Under the pieces are notes generated by a model. It worked only from the letters and a program-made list of their open reading frames with translations. It ran no database searches and was not told where the DNA came from. Shown here one piece after another: positions 17,706 to 25,229 of a stretch of 64,000 nucleotides of DNA. The DNA is from Flagellimonas pacifica (GTDB lineage Bacteria > Bacteroidota > Bacteroidia > Flavobacteriales > Flavobacteriaceae). Numbering within the stretch: the stretch's first letter is position 1; every line of letters begins with the position of its first letter. Location of the stretch: positions 62,001 through 126,000 of the forward strand of contig NZ_OBEH01000005.1 of the NCBI RefSeq assembly GCF_900215465.1, read 5' to 3'. Made by a program: the position numbers and the translations under genes.

Positions 17706-18008
17706 ATGTCATTGGAAATTAAAGAGAAACACGGAATATTTGAAATCTTGGGAAAGGTAACAACGCAACACGTAGGTGCATTGAATTCATACTTTGATTC
17801 TATTTTGGAAAGACGGGATAGTTTTGTGGTAAGTTTGGAAAAAGTTACTGTACTAGATTCTGGAGCGGCACTTTTTTTTGAGAAACTATATAAAAAGTCT
17901 GTAAAACAGAATAAAGTAATCTCATTAATTGGTAGACAAAATTCAAGTGTTACTGAAATTCTGAATGCTACAAAGACTAATTACATTCTCAGTTCGGACC
18001 GAATATAA
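17706..18008 (+). CDS. STAS domain protein (anti-sigma-factor-antagonist-like)
   Basis: A 100-residue STAS protein. VTVLDSGAALFFEKLYKK (from about residue 47) matches the strand-loop-helix where SpoIIAA-like antagonists are phosphorylated on Ser (here Ser52 in LDSGA). No RsbW-type kinase or anti-sigma factor is nearby, so its partner is unknown. It lies 106 bp after the LytTR gene with no terminator seen between them, so it could be a distal part of the NO-sensing operon. A strong terminator follows. Confidence 0.8.
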   Translation: MSLEIKEKHGIFEILGKVTTQHVGALNSYFDSILERRDSFVVSLEKVTVLDSGAALFFEKLYKKSVKQNKVISLIGRQNSSVTEILNATKTNYILSSDRI

Positions 18009-18025
18009 AAGATTTGAAAAAGAGT

Positions 18026-18056
18026 AAAAAGCCCGCCTTTTAAAGGTGGGCTTTTT
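18026..18056. terminator. Strong bidirectional terminator between STAS and beta-helix genes
   Basis: AAAAAGCCCGCCTTT (18026-18040) pairs with AAAGGTGGGCTTTTT (18042-18056), with one G-U pair. A-run and T-run flank it, so it works on both strands. It closes the signalling block and the convergent beta-helix gene. Confidence 0.9.
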
Positions 18057-18066
18057 GTTTTAAATA

Positions 18067-19803
18067 TTATCTGATAATCAATCGATGTGTTTCCGAGTTT
18101 TCCCCTGTAATGATTTTTATAAAATACAGCCCGGATCGGTAACTTTCAACATTAAAGGGAGTGCCCATGGTGTACTTACCTTCATAAATTAATTTTCCAT
18201 TTAAATTGATAAGCTGAATAGTTGGATTTTCAATAGAACTATTTTTCAAATAGAATGCGGATTTTGTTGGATTAGGATAAAAAACTGTCGTTTCAAATCT
18301 ATTGGGTAGCACATCAATCAATTCTGGCTCATCAGGAATTGCTGCTCGTAATGGTGTTCCTCCTGAAACCTGATATTCATATGCCCCAATATCAAAAGTA
18401 GAACCAGAAGGCCGGGAATCATTTTCCAAATCAAAAGTCACTCCCCAAGATGAAACATTGGATCCTGCATCCACAACATCAGAAGTTTGAGAGCTGGGAC
18501 TGTAATCATCATTCAAAATATCGGCTAACCCAAGCGTATCCATTTGTCGTGTCATAATATTGGAATAAATATTGGATAGCAAACTATCGCGGGCCGACCT
18601 ATCGTTAAAGTCAAAATAGCTTTCTTGATTTTGTTTCCAGGTATTACCACCTTCAAAATCATTGCCTGGATCCACGATCAAATTGTTTACAAAATAAGAA
18701 GGAACCTCATCCTGTGAAGCATAAAGTTTGGTCGGATCGTTTGTCTCTGTGATTTTGGTGTTGTAAAAAGTACCCGAATTACCAGGTTCAATAATGGTGT
18801 TGTTCAAAACATAATATCCTTCGTTGATATCATCAAATTCATGCCTGTTGTGCATAAAGATTCCATGAAAATCTGGCCTCACGATTACATTGTTATAAAC
18901 TTTGGTCCCACTCTCTGCGCTAATAAACTGTATTCCCTGTCCATTTCCACTAGACCCGTTGATCATAGTATTGTTGTATACTTCGTAGATTCCACCACCT
19001 ATACTCATGGCGAAATCCTGGTAGTATACATTGTCACGGCCATAATTACTTATGTAATTATCCCTTATTTTTCCATTTTCGCGTACCAGATTCAATTGAA
19101 TGCCATCCCAATCCACATCCTCTATAACATTATGGTGTATATCCACGTCTTCAATCCAATGCCCGAAAATTTTGGTGCCGTTGCAACTTCTATTTGAGTT
19201 GATTTTATATCCCCCAGTGAACCCAACATAAATACCCTCACCACCAGTATCATGAATGTAGTTATGGTGAATGTTGAGGTTTTCCAATACAAAACCATTT
19301 ACACGCCAAGTGCCTGGGTCGTTGCAATAAGGATCCGTTTTGGCCATAATTCCTGCAAAACCGGCAGATGAAATTTCAATATGATCTATTTCGATGTCCG
19401 TACTGAAGTTTTCTACATAAATTCCAACCGCATGACTTCCAGTACCAGCTATTTCAATGCCATAAGTATGGGAAGAATCCCCCGTTCCGGTCAATCTAAT
19501 GAACTTACTTTTTTTAAAGGAGATTCCGGTATAGACACTCTCATCTAAAACTACCTTTCCGCCACAATTTTTAATGGTGAGCGGTTGTGTAGCTGTACCT
19601 TCAAAATCATAAAACCGAATGCCGGCATAATTCCCTGCTGGAATGCAAATGGTGTCTCCAGGAGAGTATGTTATTTGTGAAGCCCAAATAAGATTGAGAG
19701 ATGTTGAAGAAAGCCCGGATAAGGTGACATCACAGTTACAACTCTGCGAGAATGTAACTGTTGCCCATAAAAATGGGACTAAGAGTAAAAATCTACTTTT
19801 CAT
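18067..19803 (-). CDS. Secreted right-handed beta-helix protein with T9SS sorting domain
   Basis: A 578-residue exported protein. The signal peptide is MKSRFLLLVPFLWATVTFSQ. Residues of about 50-400 form parallel beta-helix repeats (IEIDHIEISSAGFAGI, LNIHHNYIHDTGGEGIYVG, VDIHHNVIEDVDWDGIQL, RDNYISNYGRDN), the fold of many polysaccharide lyases and epimerases. The C-terminal 75 residues (VFYPNPTKSAFYLKNSS to THRLIIR) are a type A sorting domain for type IX secretion. Its place beside the polysaccharide locus suggests a polysaccharide substrate, but no catalytic residues could be assigned. Confidence 0.88.
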   Translation of the reverse strand: MKSRFLLLVPFLWATVTFSQSCNCDVTLSGLSSTSLNLIWASQITYSPGDTICIPAGNYAGIRFYDFEGTATQPLTIKNCGGKVVLDESVYTGISFKKSKFIRLTGTGDSSHTYGIEIAGTGSHAVGIYVENFSTDIEIDHIEISSAGFAGIMAKTDPYCNDPGTWRVNGFVLENLNIHHNYIHDTGGEGIYVGFTGGYKINSNRSCNGTKIFGHWIEDVDIHHNVIEDVDWDGIQLNLVRENGKIRDNYISNYGRDNVYYQDFAMSIGGGIYEVYNNTMINGSSGNGQGIQFISAESGTKVYNNVIVRPDFHGIFMHNRHEFDDINEGYYVLNNTIIEPGNSGTFYNTKITETNDPTKLYASQDEVPSYFVNNLIVDPGNDFEGGNTWKQNQESYFDFNDRSARDSLLSNIYSNIMTRQMDTLGLADILNDDYSPSSQTSDVVDAGSNVSSWGVTFDLENDSRPSGSTFDIGAYEYQVSGGTPLRAAIPDEPELIDVLPNRFETTVFYPNPTKSAFYLKNSSIENPTIQLINLNGKLIYEGKYTMGTPFNVESYRSGLYFIKIITGENSETHRLIIR

Positions 19804-20187
19804 ATTATAGTGTTTGAGGTTATTTACATGACCTATTTATTAAATGCCTGCATAGCATCAATAAGTTTGTGGGGGAAAAAGGTGGGGATGGCTTAAAGAT
19901 AGTTATTTATGTAAGATAAATCTTATAACTTCTGTAAAATCAGTATTTAGCAAACATTCTGAATGTTGTTTTACAATATCTATGTCACATCTATTATAGT
20001 CTTGTACTGGTATGTATAAAAAGGGCATTGCTTTTCATGAGTATACAAGTAAAACTTGTGTCTAAATTGAACCTCTTTGAGTTTCATATACATATATGAT
20101 ATATACACAACATAAATAAGAAAATACTTACAAAATATGTTAAAATTGCGTTTTGTATTTCAATAATACAGCTATAAATCACCAACT
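19804..20187. other. Intergenic region between divergent beta-helix and MBOAT genes
   Basis: 384 AT-rich bases without a credible gene. They must hold two promoters. On the + strand ACAACA (20107-20112) lies 34 bp before TAAAATTG (20141-20148), one mismatch from TAnnTTTG; this resembles the shared promoter architecture but the distal repeat is missing. CATATATG at about 20090-20097 is a small palindrome. Confidence 0.4.
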
Positions 20188-21645
20188 ATGATTTTTAATT
20201 CACTTGAATTTGCCATTTTTTTACCTGTGATATTTATCCTCTATTGGTATGTCTTCAATAAAAACTTGAAACACCAAAACTTATTGATCTTGGCATCTAG
20301 TTACTTGTTTTACGGATGGTGGGATTGGAGGTTTCTTTCATTAATTATCTTCAGTACAGTTGCCGATTATTTAATTGGGTTGGCACTGATAAAGAAAGAA
20401 AATCAAAATACCCGAAAAGTACTTTTATGGACCAGTATTTTGGTCAACCTTGGTTTTTTGGGCTTCTTTAAATACTATAATTTCTTCTTGGATAACTTTG
20501 TGTCAGCATTCACCTTTTTTGGGAGTGAGCTGAACGCCAATTCTCTGAACATCATTTTACCGGTAGGAATCAGTTTTTATACTTTTCAGACACTAAGTTA
20601 TTCCATTGATGTATATAAAAGAAAGCTGGAGCCAGAGCAAGATTTTGTTGCCTTTGCCGCTTTTGTAAGCTTTTTTCCCCAGCTTGTGGCAGGTCCTATT
20701 GAGAGGGCTACAAATCTTTTACCGCAATTTCCGGTCAAGCGGAAGTTCAATTACAACAAAGCTGTAGATGGTTTACGGCAGATTCTCTGGGGGCTTTTCA
20801 AGAAAGTGGTCATTGCTGATAATTGTGCAGAGTTTGCCAATATGATTTTTAACGGTTCGGAAAACTACTCAGGGAGCATGCTTGTCTTGGGTGCGCTGTT
20901 CTTTACCTTTCAGATTTATGGTGATTTTTCTGGTTATTCAGATATTGCCATAGGTACAGCTCGACTTTTTGGGTTTAATCTAAAACGCAATTTCGCATAT
21001 CCTTATTTTTCAAGGGACATTGCAGAATTCTGGCGAAGGTGGCACATTTCATTATCCACTTGGTTTAGGGACTATCTGTATATTCCTTTGGGAGGAAGTA
21101 GGGGAGGAACCTCAATGAAGATCAGAAACACTTTTATCATATTCATTGTTAGCGGATTTTGGCATGGAGCTAATTGGACCTTCATAGTTTGGGGGGCATT
21201 GAATGCCATATACTTTTTACCCTTGTTGTTGACCAATAACAATAGAAATAATTTAGAAGTAGTGGCCAAGGGCAAGATGTTGCCTTCGGTAAAAGAATTG
21301 ATATCCATGCTCACAACATTTTTGCTGACGGTCTTAGCGTGGATTTTCTTTAGAGCTGAAAACCTGACCCATGCACTTACCTATATCTCAGATATATTTT
21401 CAAGTTCCCTTTTTACGATGCCTGAGTTTGATAGATACTTCGGTTTCAAAGTGGTTTTAATATTTGTTTTGTTGACTTTCTTTTTGATTATCGAATGGAT
21501 GGGTCGTGAAAATGAATACGCCATTGAAGGGCTGAAAGTGAAAATGAACAAAAGGGTTTATCGCTGGTCGTTTTATTTGATCATTTGGAGCTTCATCTTC
21601 ATTTTTTCTGGCAACGAACAGGAATTTATCTATTTCCAATTTTAA
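20188..21645 (+). CDS. MBOAT-family O-acyltransferase (AlgI-like)
   Basis: A 485-residue polytopic membrane protein. Diagnostic blocks are FYGWWDWRFL (41-50), LPVGISFYTFQTLSY, SFFPQLVAGPIERA, the conserved His286 in FWRRWHISLSTWFRDYLYIPLG, and the catalytic His326 in GFWHGANWTF. Relatives such as AlgI carry acetyl groups across the inner membrane for O-acetylation of exopolysaccharides. The next gene encodes an AlgJ/AlgX-type SGNH protein, the usual periplasmic partner. Together they form a two-gene unit closed by a terminator. Confidence 0.95.
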   Translation: MIFNSLEFAIFLPVIFILYWYVFNKNLKHQNLLILASSYLFYGWWDWRFLSLIIFSTVADYLIGLALIKKENQNTRKVLLWTSILVNLGFLGFFKYYNFFLDNFVSAFTFFGSELNANSLNIILPVGISFYTFQTLSYSIDVYKRKLEPEQDFVAFAAFVSFFPQLVAGPIERATNLLPQFPVKRKFNYNKAVDGLRQILWGLFKKVVIADNCAEFANMIFNGSENYSGSMLVLGALFFTFQIYGDFSGYSDIAIGTARLFGFNLKRNFAYPYFSRDIAEFWRRWHISLSTWFRDYLYIPLGGSRGGTSMKIRNTFIIFIVSGFWHGANWTFIVWGALNAIYFLPLLLTNNNRNNLEVVAKGKMLPSVKELISMLTTFLLTVLAWIFFRAENLTHALTYISDIFSSSLFTMPEFDRYFGFKVVLIFVLLTFFLIIEWMGRENEYAIEGLKVKMNKRVYRWSFYLIIWSFIFIFSGNEQEFIYFQF

Positions 21646-21655
21646 AAACACCAAC

Positions 21656-22696
21656 ATGAAAAGTAATTTGATAAAACAAGTTTTGGCTTTTTCTGCAATT
21701 TGGTTTTTTCTAATGTACCTTATATGCCTTTTTTTACCATTCCATTATTTCAACGCGGAATACCCCATGTGGAAAAGCAAAATGGAGGTCATGGAATCCA
21801 ATAATACCTTTAGCAACCTTATAATAGGTGATAGTAGAGTGGTTGCAGGGGTCAATCCTGATGCATTGGGTTCCAATTACTATAACTTGGCTTTGGGCGG
21901 AGGTACCCCAATGGAAGGGTACTATTCTTTAAAGCAAATGCTCAATTCTGGTAAAAAAGTGGATACTATTATAGTTTCCTATGCGCCGCTACATTTTGAA
22001 CAATCTGAGATGTTTTGGGATCGACAGGTAAAGTATAATTTCTATGAGTTGGATGAAATTGAGGAAATCTTTAATGAGTTGAATACAGAAAATGAAACCT
22101 TTTGGGAATATGAAGGAGATAAAAATTTTGAAGAATCGGAGAAAGGTTCGTTGATGAGAAGGGCCTATAAAACCTATTTCAAATTTCCTACAGAACTAAG
22201 AACGGAATTGAGCAAATCATTTTTACTTAGGGGATACACCAATTATGCCGTTTATAACGAAATAAAAAATAGAAGAGGATGCTTTGACTTTGGAAGAGCA
22301 GATTTTTCCAACGATTTGAATGTTGAGGCAAATCGGGTTCAATTTGTGCCAAAAAAAGTCTTGGTTTCCTCGTTAGAGAAAATGTTTGAATTGGCTAGGG
22401 AGAATGACATTATTGTTATGTACACCTCGTTGCCAATGAACCAGACTTCATATAATGCCTTGCATAGCGAATATAGAAATGGGGTAGAACAAATGAACTC
22501 ATATTTAAAATTGAAACATCCATATGTTGAGTTTGTCAACCCAGCTTTGGTGTTCTATGATGACACTTATTTTGGAGATGCCTCTCACTTAAACAAAAAA
22601 GGAAGGGAAAGATTCACTTTTGAATTGAAACAACTGGTCACTAAAAAGCTTTTCCAAGTGCAAAATTCGTTAACAGGACTGGAATTTCAGGAATAA
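21656..22696 (+). CDS. SGNH-like O-acetyl transfer partner of the MBOAT protein
   Basis: A 346-residue protein with one N-terminal membrane anchor (VLAFSAIWFFLMYLICLFLPF) and a periplasmic SGNH-hydrolase-like domain. The nucleophile motif is GDSR with Ser60, and the catalytic Asp308-x2-His311 lies in FGDASHLNKKGRERF. AlgJ/AlgX-type proteins move acetyl from the MBOAT partner to the polysaccharide. It follows the MBOAT gene by 10 bp. Confidence 0.85.
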   Translation: MKSNLIKQVLAFSAIWFFLMYLICLFLPFHYFNAEYPMWKSKMEVMESNNTFSNLIIGDSRVVAGVNPDALGSNYYNLALGGGTPMEGYYSLKQMLNSGKKVDTIIVSYAPLHFEQSEMFWDRQVKYNFYELDEIEEIFNELNTENETFWEYEGDKNFEESEKGSLMRRAYKTYFKFPTELRTELSKSFLLRGYTNYAVYNEIKNRRGCFDFGRADFSNDLNVEANRVQFVPKKVLVSSLEKMFELARENDIIVMYTSLPMNQTSYNALHSEYRNGVEQMNSYLKLKHPYVEFVNPALVFYDDTYFGDASHLNKKGRERFTFELKQLVTKKLFQVQNSLTGLEFQE

Positions 22697-22724
22697 GATA
22701 TTTTTTGTTTTTAAGAAAGAATGT

Positions 22725-22750
22725 GCCATATCATTGAATATGGCTTTTTT
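22725..22750 (+). terminator. Terminator after the O-acetylation pair
   Basis: GCCATAT (22725-22731) pairs with ATATGGC (22738-22744), followed by six T (22745-22750). It separates the MBOAT/SGNH unit from the receiver/sugar-transferase operon. Confidence 0.8.
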
Positions 22751-22797
22751 ATGGCTTTTTCTCCCAAAACAATACAATATCACAATTAAAAGCCCTC

Positions 22798-22860
22798 ACC
22801 ACATAAAGCTCGCCTTTTACAACATTCAATTTATATAAAGTAATACAAATCCTACTTTTA
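22798..22860 (+). promoter_or_regulatory. Activator-type promoter of the receiver/sugar-transferase operon (site 2)
   Basis: ACCACA (22798-22803) and ACAACA (22819-22824) are 21 bp apart, and -7 box TACTTTTA (22853-22860) begins 34 bp after the second. AAGTAATACAAATCCTACTT (22838-22857) differs from the matching 20 bp before the H-NOX operon in two positions. No -33 TTG is present. Confidence 0.65.
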
Positions 22861-22891
22861 ATCAATAATAATTACTACAAAAACAGATATC

Positions 22892-23257
22892 ATGAAAATT
22901 CTAGTAGTAGATGACAAACAATCGCTGAGTGAATTGGTAGCCCAATTTTTGGGGCAATCCCATTCCGTAACAACAATGGAAAATGGTTTGGCAGCCATTT
23001 CATGGCTACAGGCCGGAAATTTACCAGATTTGGTAATCACCGATCTTGAAATGCCAGAGATGGATGGATTTGAACTTATCCGAAGAATCAAAGAATCAGG
23101 GGTTTTCTCTGATATTCCGATAATCGTTTTAAGCTGTAGGGATAGTAGTTCCGATAGAGTGGAATGCCTACGATTGGGTGCAGACGATTACATCGTAAAA
23201 CCATTTAATCCTGAAGAATTGATGATCAGGGTAGATAAGCTGTTAATTAGACAATAG
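22892..23257 (+). CDS. Stand-alone receiver protein of the exopolysaccharide operon
   Basis: A 121-residue CheY-like receiver with intact residues: acidic pair at VVDDKQ (Asp7-Asp8), phosphoacceptor Asp51 (VITDLEMP), Ser81 and Lys103. It has no output domain. The next gene starts one base after its stop codon and encodes a degenerate receiver fused to a priming sugar transferase. This points to phosphorylation-dependent protein-protein control of the transferase rather than DNA binding. Confidence 0.93.
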   Translation: MKILVVDDKQSLSELVAQFLGQSHSVTTMENGLAAISWLQAGNLPDLVITDLEMPEMDGFELIRRIKESGVFSDIPIIVLSCRDSSSDRVECLRLGADDYIVKPFNPEELMIRVDKLLIRQ

Positions 23258-23258
23258 C

Positions 23259-24485
23259 ATGGAAATACTTACAAAGAAAAAAACTAGGATAGTTTATCTA
23301 GGATCTAATAAAAGATTTGCAGATGAGTTTCATCGCTTTTCTGAGGAAGTTGAGGTCAATGCTTCGCAAAATGGAGTGGACGCTATTAGATGGCTGCATC
23401 AAAACTGTGATTTCAAGGCCAAAAAATGGATAAACGCACACCTAGCTGTTGATGCAATTCTTTGTGAGCGAAATATTCCATTGAAAAAGTTAAACGAGTT
23501 TGAGGAATATTTCGAAGAAGTGTTTGACCCAGCTCGAAAGATTCCTTTTGTGCTCCTTAGTGATAAAGTTAGCAAGGAAGATAAATTGGAAGCCCTTGAA
23601 CGTGGGTTTGATGATATTTTTATCCACCCCATAAGCTTTGAGCAGGTTCTGGAGAGAATAAACTTTTTGAAAGACCTTAAATCCAACCTTCGAGAACAAA
23701 AAATCTCTTCAGGTAAAGAAGGAATCAAAGAGTACAAAATTGGATTTTGGAAAAGAAGCTTTGATATTGCCGTTGCTTCAACGGTTTTGTTACTGGCGTC
23801 ACCCTTTTTGTTATTGGTTATTTTGGCAATTCGCATGGAATCAAAAGGAAAGGTCTACTATATCTCCAAAAGGGTTGGAACTGGGTATAAGATTTTCAAT
23901 TTTTTAAAATTGAGATCTATGTATCCAGATGCGGACAAACGTCTAAAAGAATTTCAACATTTAAATCAATATGTGCACGACGAGGCTGAAAAAACCGAAT
24001 CTGGCACTTCTCAACAGATTTTACAAAAAGGCACCACTTTAATTGGAGATGATACCGAGGTGGATGAAGTTATGCACAATGAAAAAAGAAAGCAAAGTGC
24101 AAAAAGTGCATTTGTGAAATTTGATAATGACCCTAGGATAACAAAGGTTGGAAAGATAATAAGGAAGCTGAGCATTGATGAATTGCCACAATTGATCAAT
24201 GTGTTAAAAGGAGACATGTCGATAGTTGGCAACAGGCCGCTGCCATTGTACGAAGCTGAGATGCTTACCACAGATGAATGGACGGATAGATTCAATGGTC
24301 CGGCAGGGATTACAGGACTTTGGCAAGTAGAGGCTAGGGGACGGTCCTCTAAAATGTCGCCCGAGGAACGAAAGCAACTTGATATTAAGTATGTGAAATA
24401 TGCAAACAGCAAATATGCATTCTTAATTGATATGTGGATTGTGCTTCGAACATTTAAAGCAGTTTTCCAAAAAGAAAATGTATAA
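23259..24485 (+). CDS. Pseudo-receiver fused to a polyprenyl-phosphate sugar transferase
   Basis: A 408-residue fusion. Residues 9-140 follow the receiver fold, but the acidic pair is replaced (IVYLGSN), the phosphoacceptor Asp is Glu70 (DAILCERNIP), and the conserved Lys is His123 (IFIHPIS). Residues 160-408 are a bacterial sugar transferase: anchor FWKRSFDIAVASTVLLLASPFLLLVIL, KRVG, FNFLKLRSM, then the catalytic region RKLSIDELPQLINVLKGDMSIVGNRP and FNGPAGITGLWQVEARG. It would load the first sugar phosphate onto undecaprenyl phosphate to start the repeat unit. About 70 polar residues (225-290) between LRSMYPDA and KFDNDPRITKVG are longer than in many relatives. Confidence 0.93.
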   Translation: MEILTKKKTRIVYLGSNKRFADEFHRFSEEVEVNASQNGVDAIRWLHQNCDFKAKKWINAHLAVDAILCERNIPLKKLNEFEEYFEEVFDPARKIPFVLLSDKVSKEDKLEALERGFDDIFIHPISFEQVLERINFLKDLKSNLREQKISSGKEGIKEYKIGFWKRSFDIAVASTVLLLASPFLLLVILAIRMESKGKVYYISKRVGTGYKIFNFLKLRSMYPDADKRLKEFQHLNQYVHDEAEKTESGTSQQILQKGTTLIGDDTEVDEVMHNEKRKQSAKSAFVKFDNDPRITKVGKIIRKLSIDELPQLINVLKGDMSIVGNRPLPLYEAEMLTTDEWTDRFNGPAGITGLWQVEARGRSSKMSPEERKQLDIKYVKYANSKYAFLIDMWIVLRTFKAVFQKENV

Positions 24486-24487
24486 CA

Positions 24488-25228
24488 ATGAGAATGAAGA
24501 TTATTGCAATTACATCCTTGTTGTTATGCAATTTTGCCATTGGACAGGAAATAGATGAGTTTATAGCCATTAACCTTGAAAAGAATGATATTACCAAGGT
24601 TCTTCCTCCATTGGACAGCTTAATTGGTCTGGCACATGGGAACTCACCAGAGCTCAAATATAGAGATGCCGATCAAAAATATTGGAAAGCTAGACAACGC
24701 TTGGCACAGACCAGATGGCTTGATTACTTTTATTTAGAAGCAGTTTACAGTTATGGAGTATTCGATAACTTAACTGCATCCCAATTATCAGGAGCCCCAC
24801 AGGCAAGTCAAACACTATTTTCAACAAAACAGGATAGATACACTTTTGGGCCTTCCTTGAAAATTCCAATATCTGCAATCCTCAACAGAAAAAACACTAT
24901 TAGATCGGCAAAGGCAGAAGCTGAAAGATCGGTATATGAAAAAGAAATTGACAAAGCTCAACTTCGTGAATTGGTCATAACAAGGTATAATGCCCTGATC
25001 AAGGCACACAGATTACTCTTTGTCTATGGGTCCATTGTTGATACATACAAAATTCAATCTCTGAGAGCGGAAACTGAATATAAAAACGGAATCATTTCTG
25101 TTCCAGAATACACAAGGCTCACCCAAATGCTTAATGAAGCCATTGTTGCTCACGAAGCTCAAAAATCAGAATTAAGTCTCGCCATTCTTCTTTTAGAAGA
25201 AGTAGTTGGGATTAAATTGAATATATAG
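24488..25228 (+). CDS. Short TolC-family (OEP-like) protein
   Basis: A 246-residue exported protein, signal peptide MRMKIIAITSLLLCNFAIGQ. It contains a single TolC/OEP-like half (PPLDSLIGLAHGNSPELK at about 40-58; long helices 145-245), whereas TolC-type porins have two halves and 400 or more residues. It could be a subunit of an outer-membrane export channel or a scaffold. It lies in the place where Wza/OPX export proteins are usually encoded; no OPX gene is visible in this locus. Confidence 0.75.
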   Translation: MRMKIIAITSLLLCNFAIGQEIDEFIAINLEKNDITKVLPPLDSLIGLAHGNSPELKYRDADQKYWKARQRLAQTRWLDYFYLEAVYSYGVFDNLTASQLSGAPQASQTLFSTKQDRYTFGPSLKIPISAILNRKNTIRSAKAEAERSVYEKEIDKAQLRELVITRYNALIKAHRLLFVYGSIVDTYKIQSLRAETEYKNGIISVPEYTRLTQMLNEAIVAHEAQKSELSLAILLLEEVVGIKLNI

Positions 25229-25229
25229 C

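Noticed and set aside
20086..20148. Possible fifth copy of the shared promoter before the MBOAT gene (ACAACA at 20107, TAAAATTG 34 bp on)
   Set aside because: The spacing fits, but the first hexamer 20-21 bp upstream is not recognisable (ATATACAT) and the -7 box has a mismatch. Kept only as a remark.
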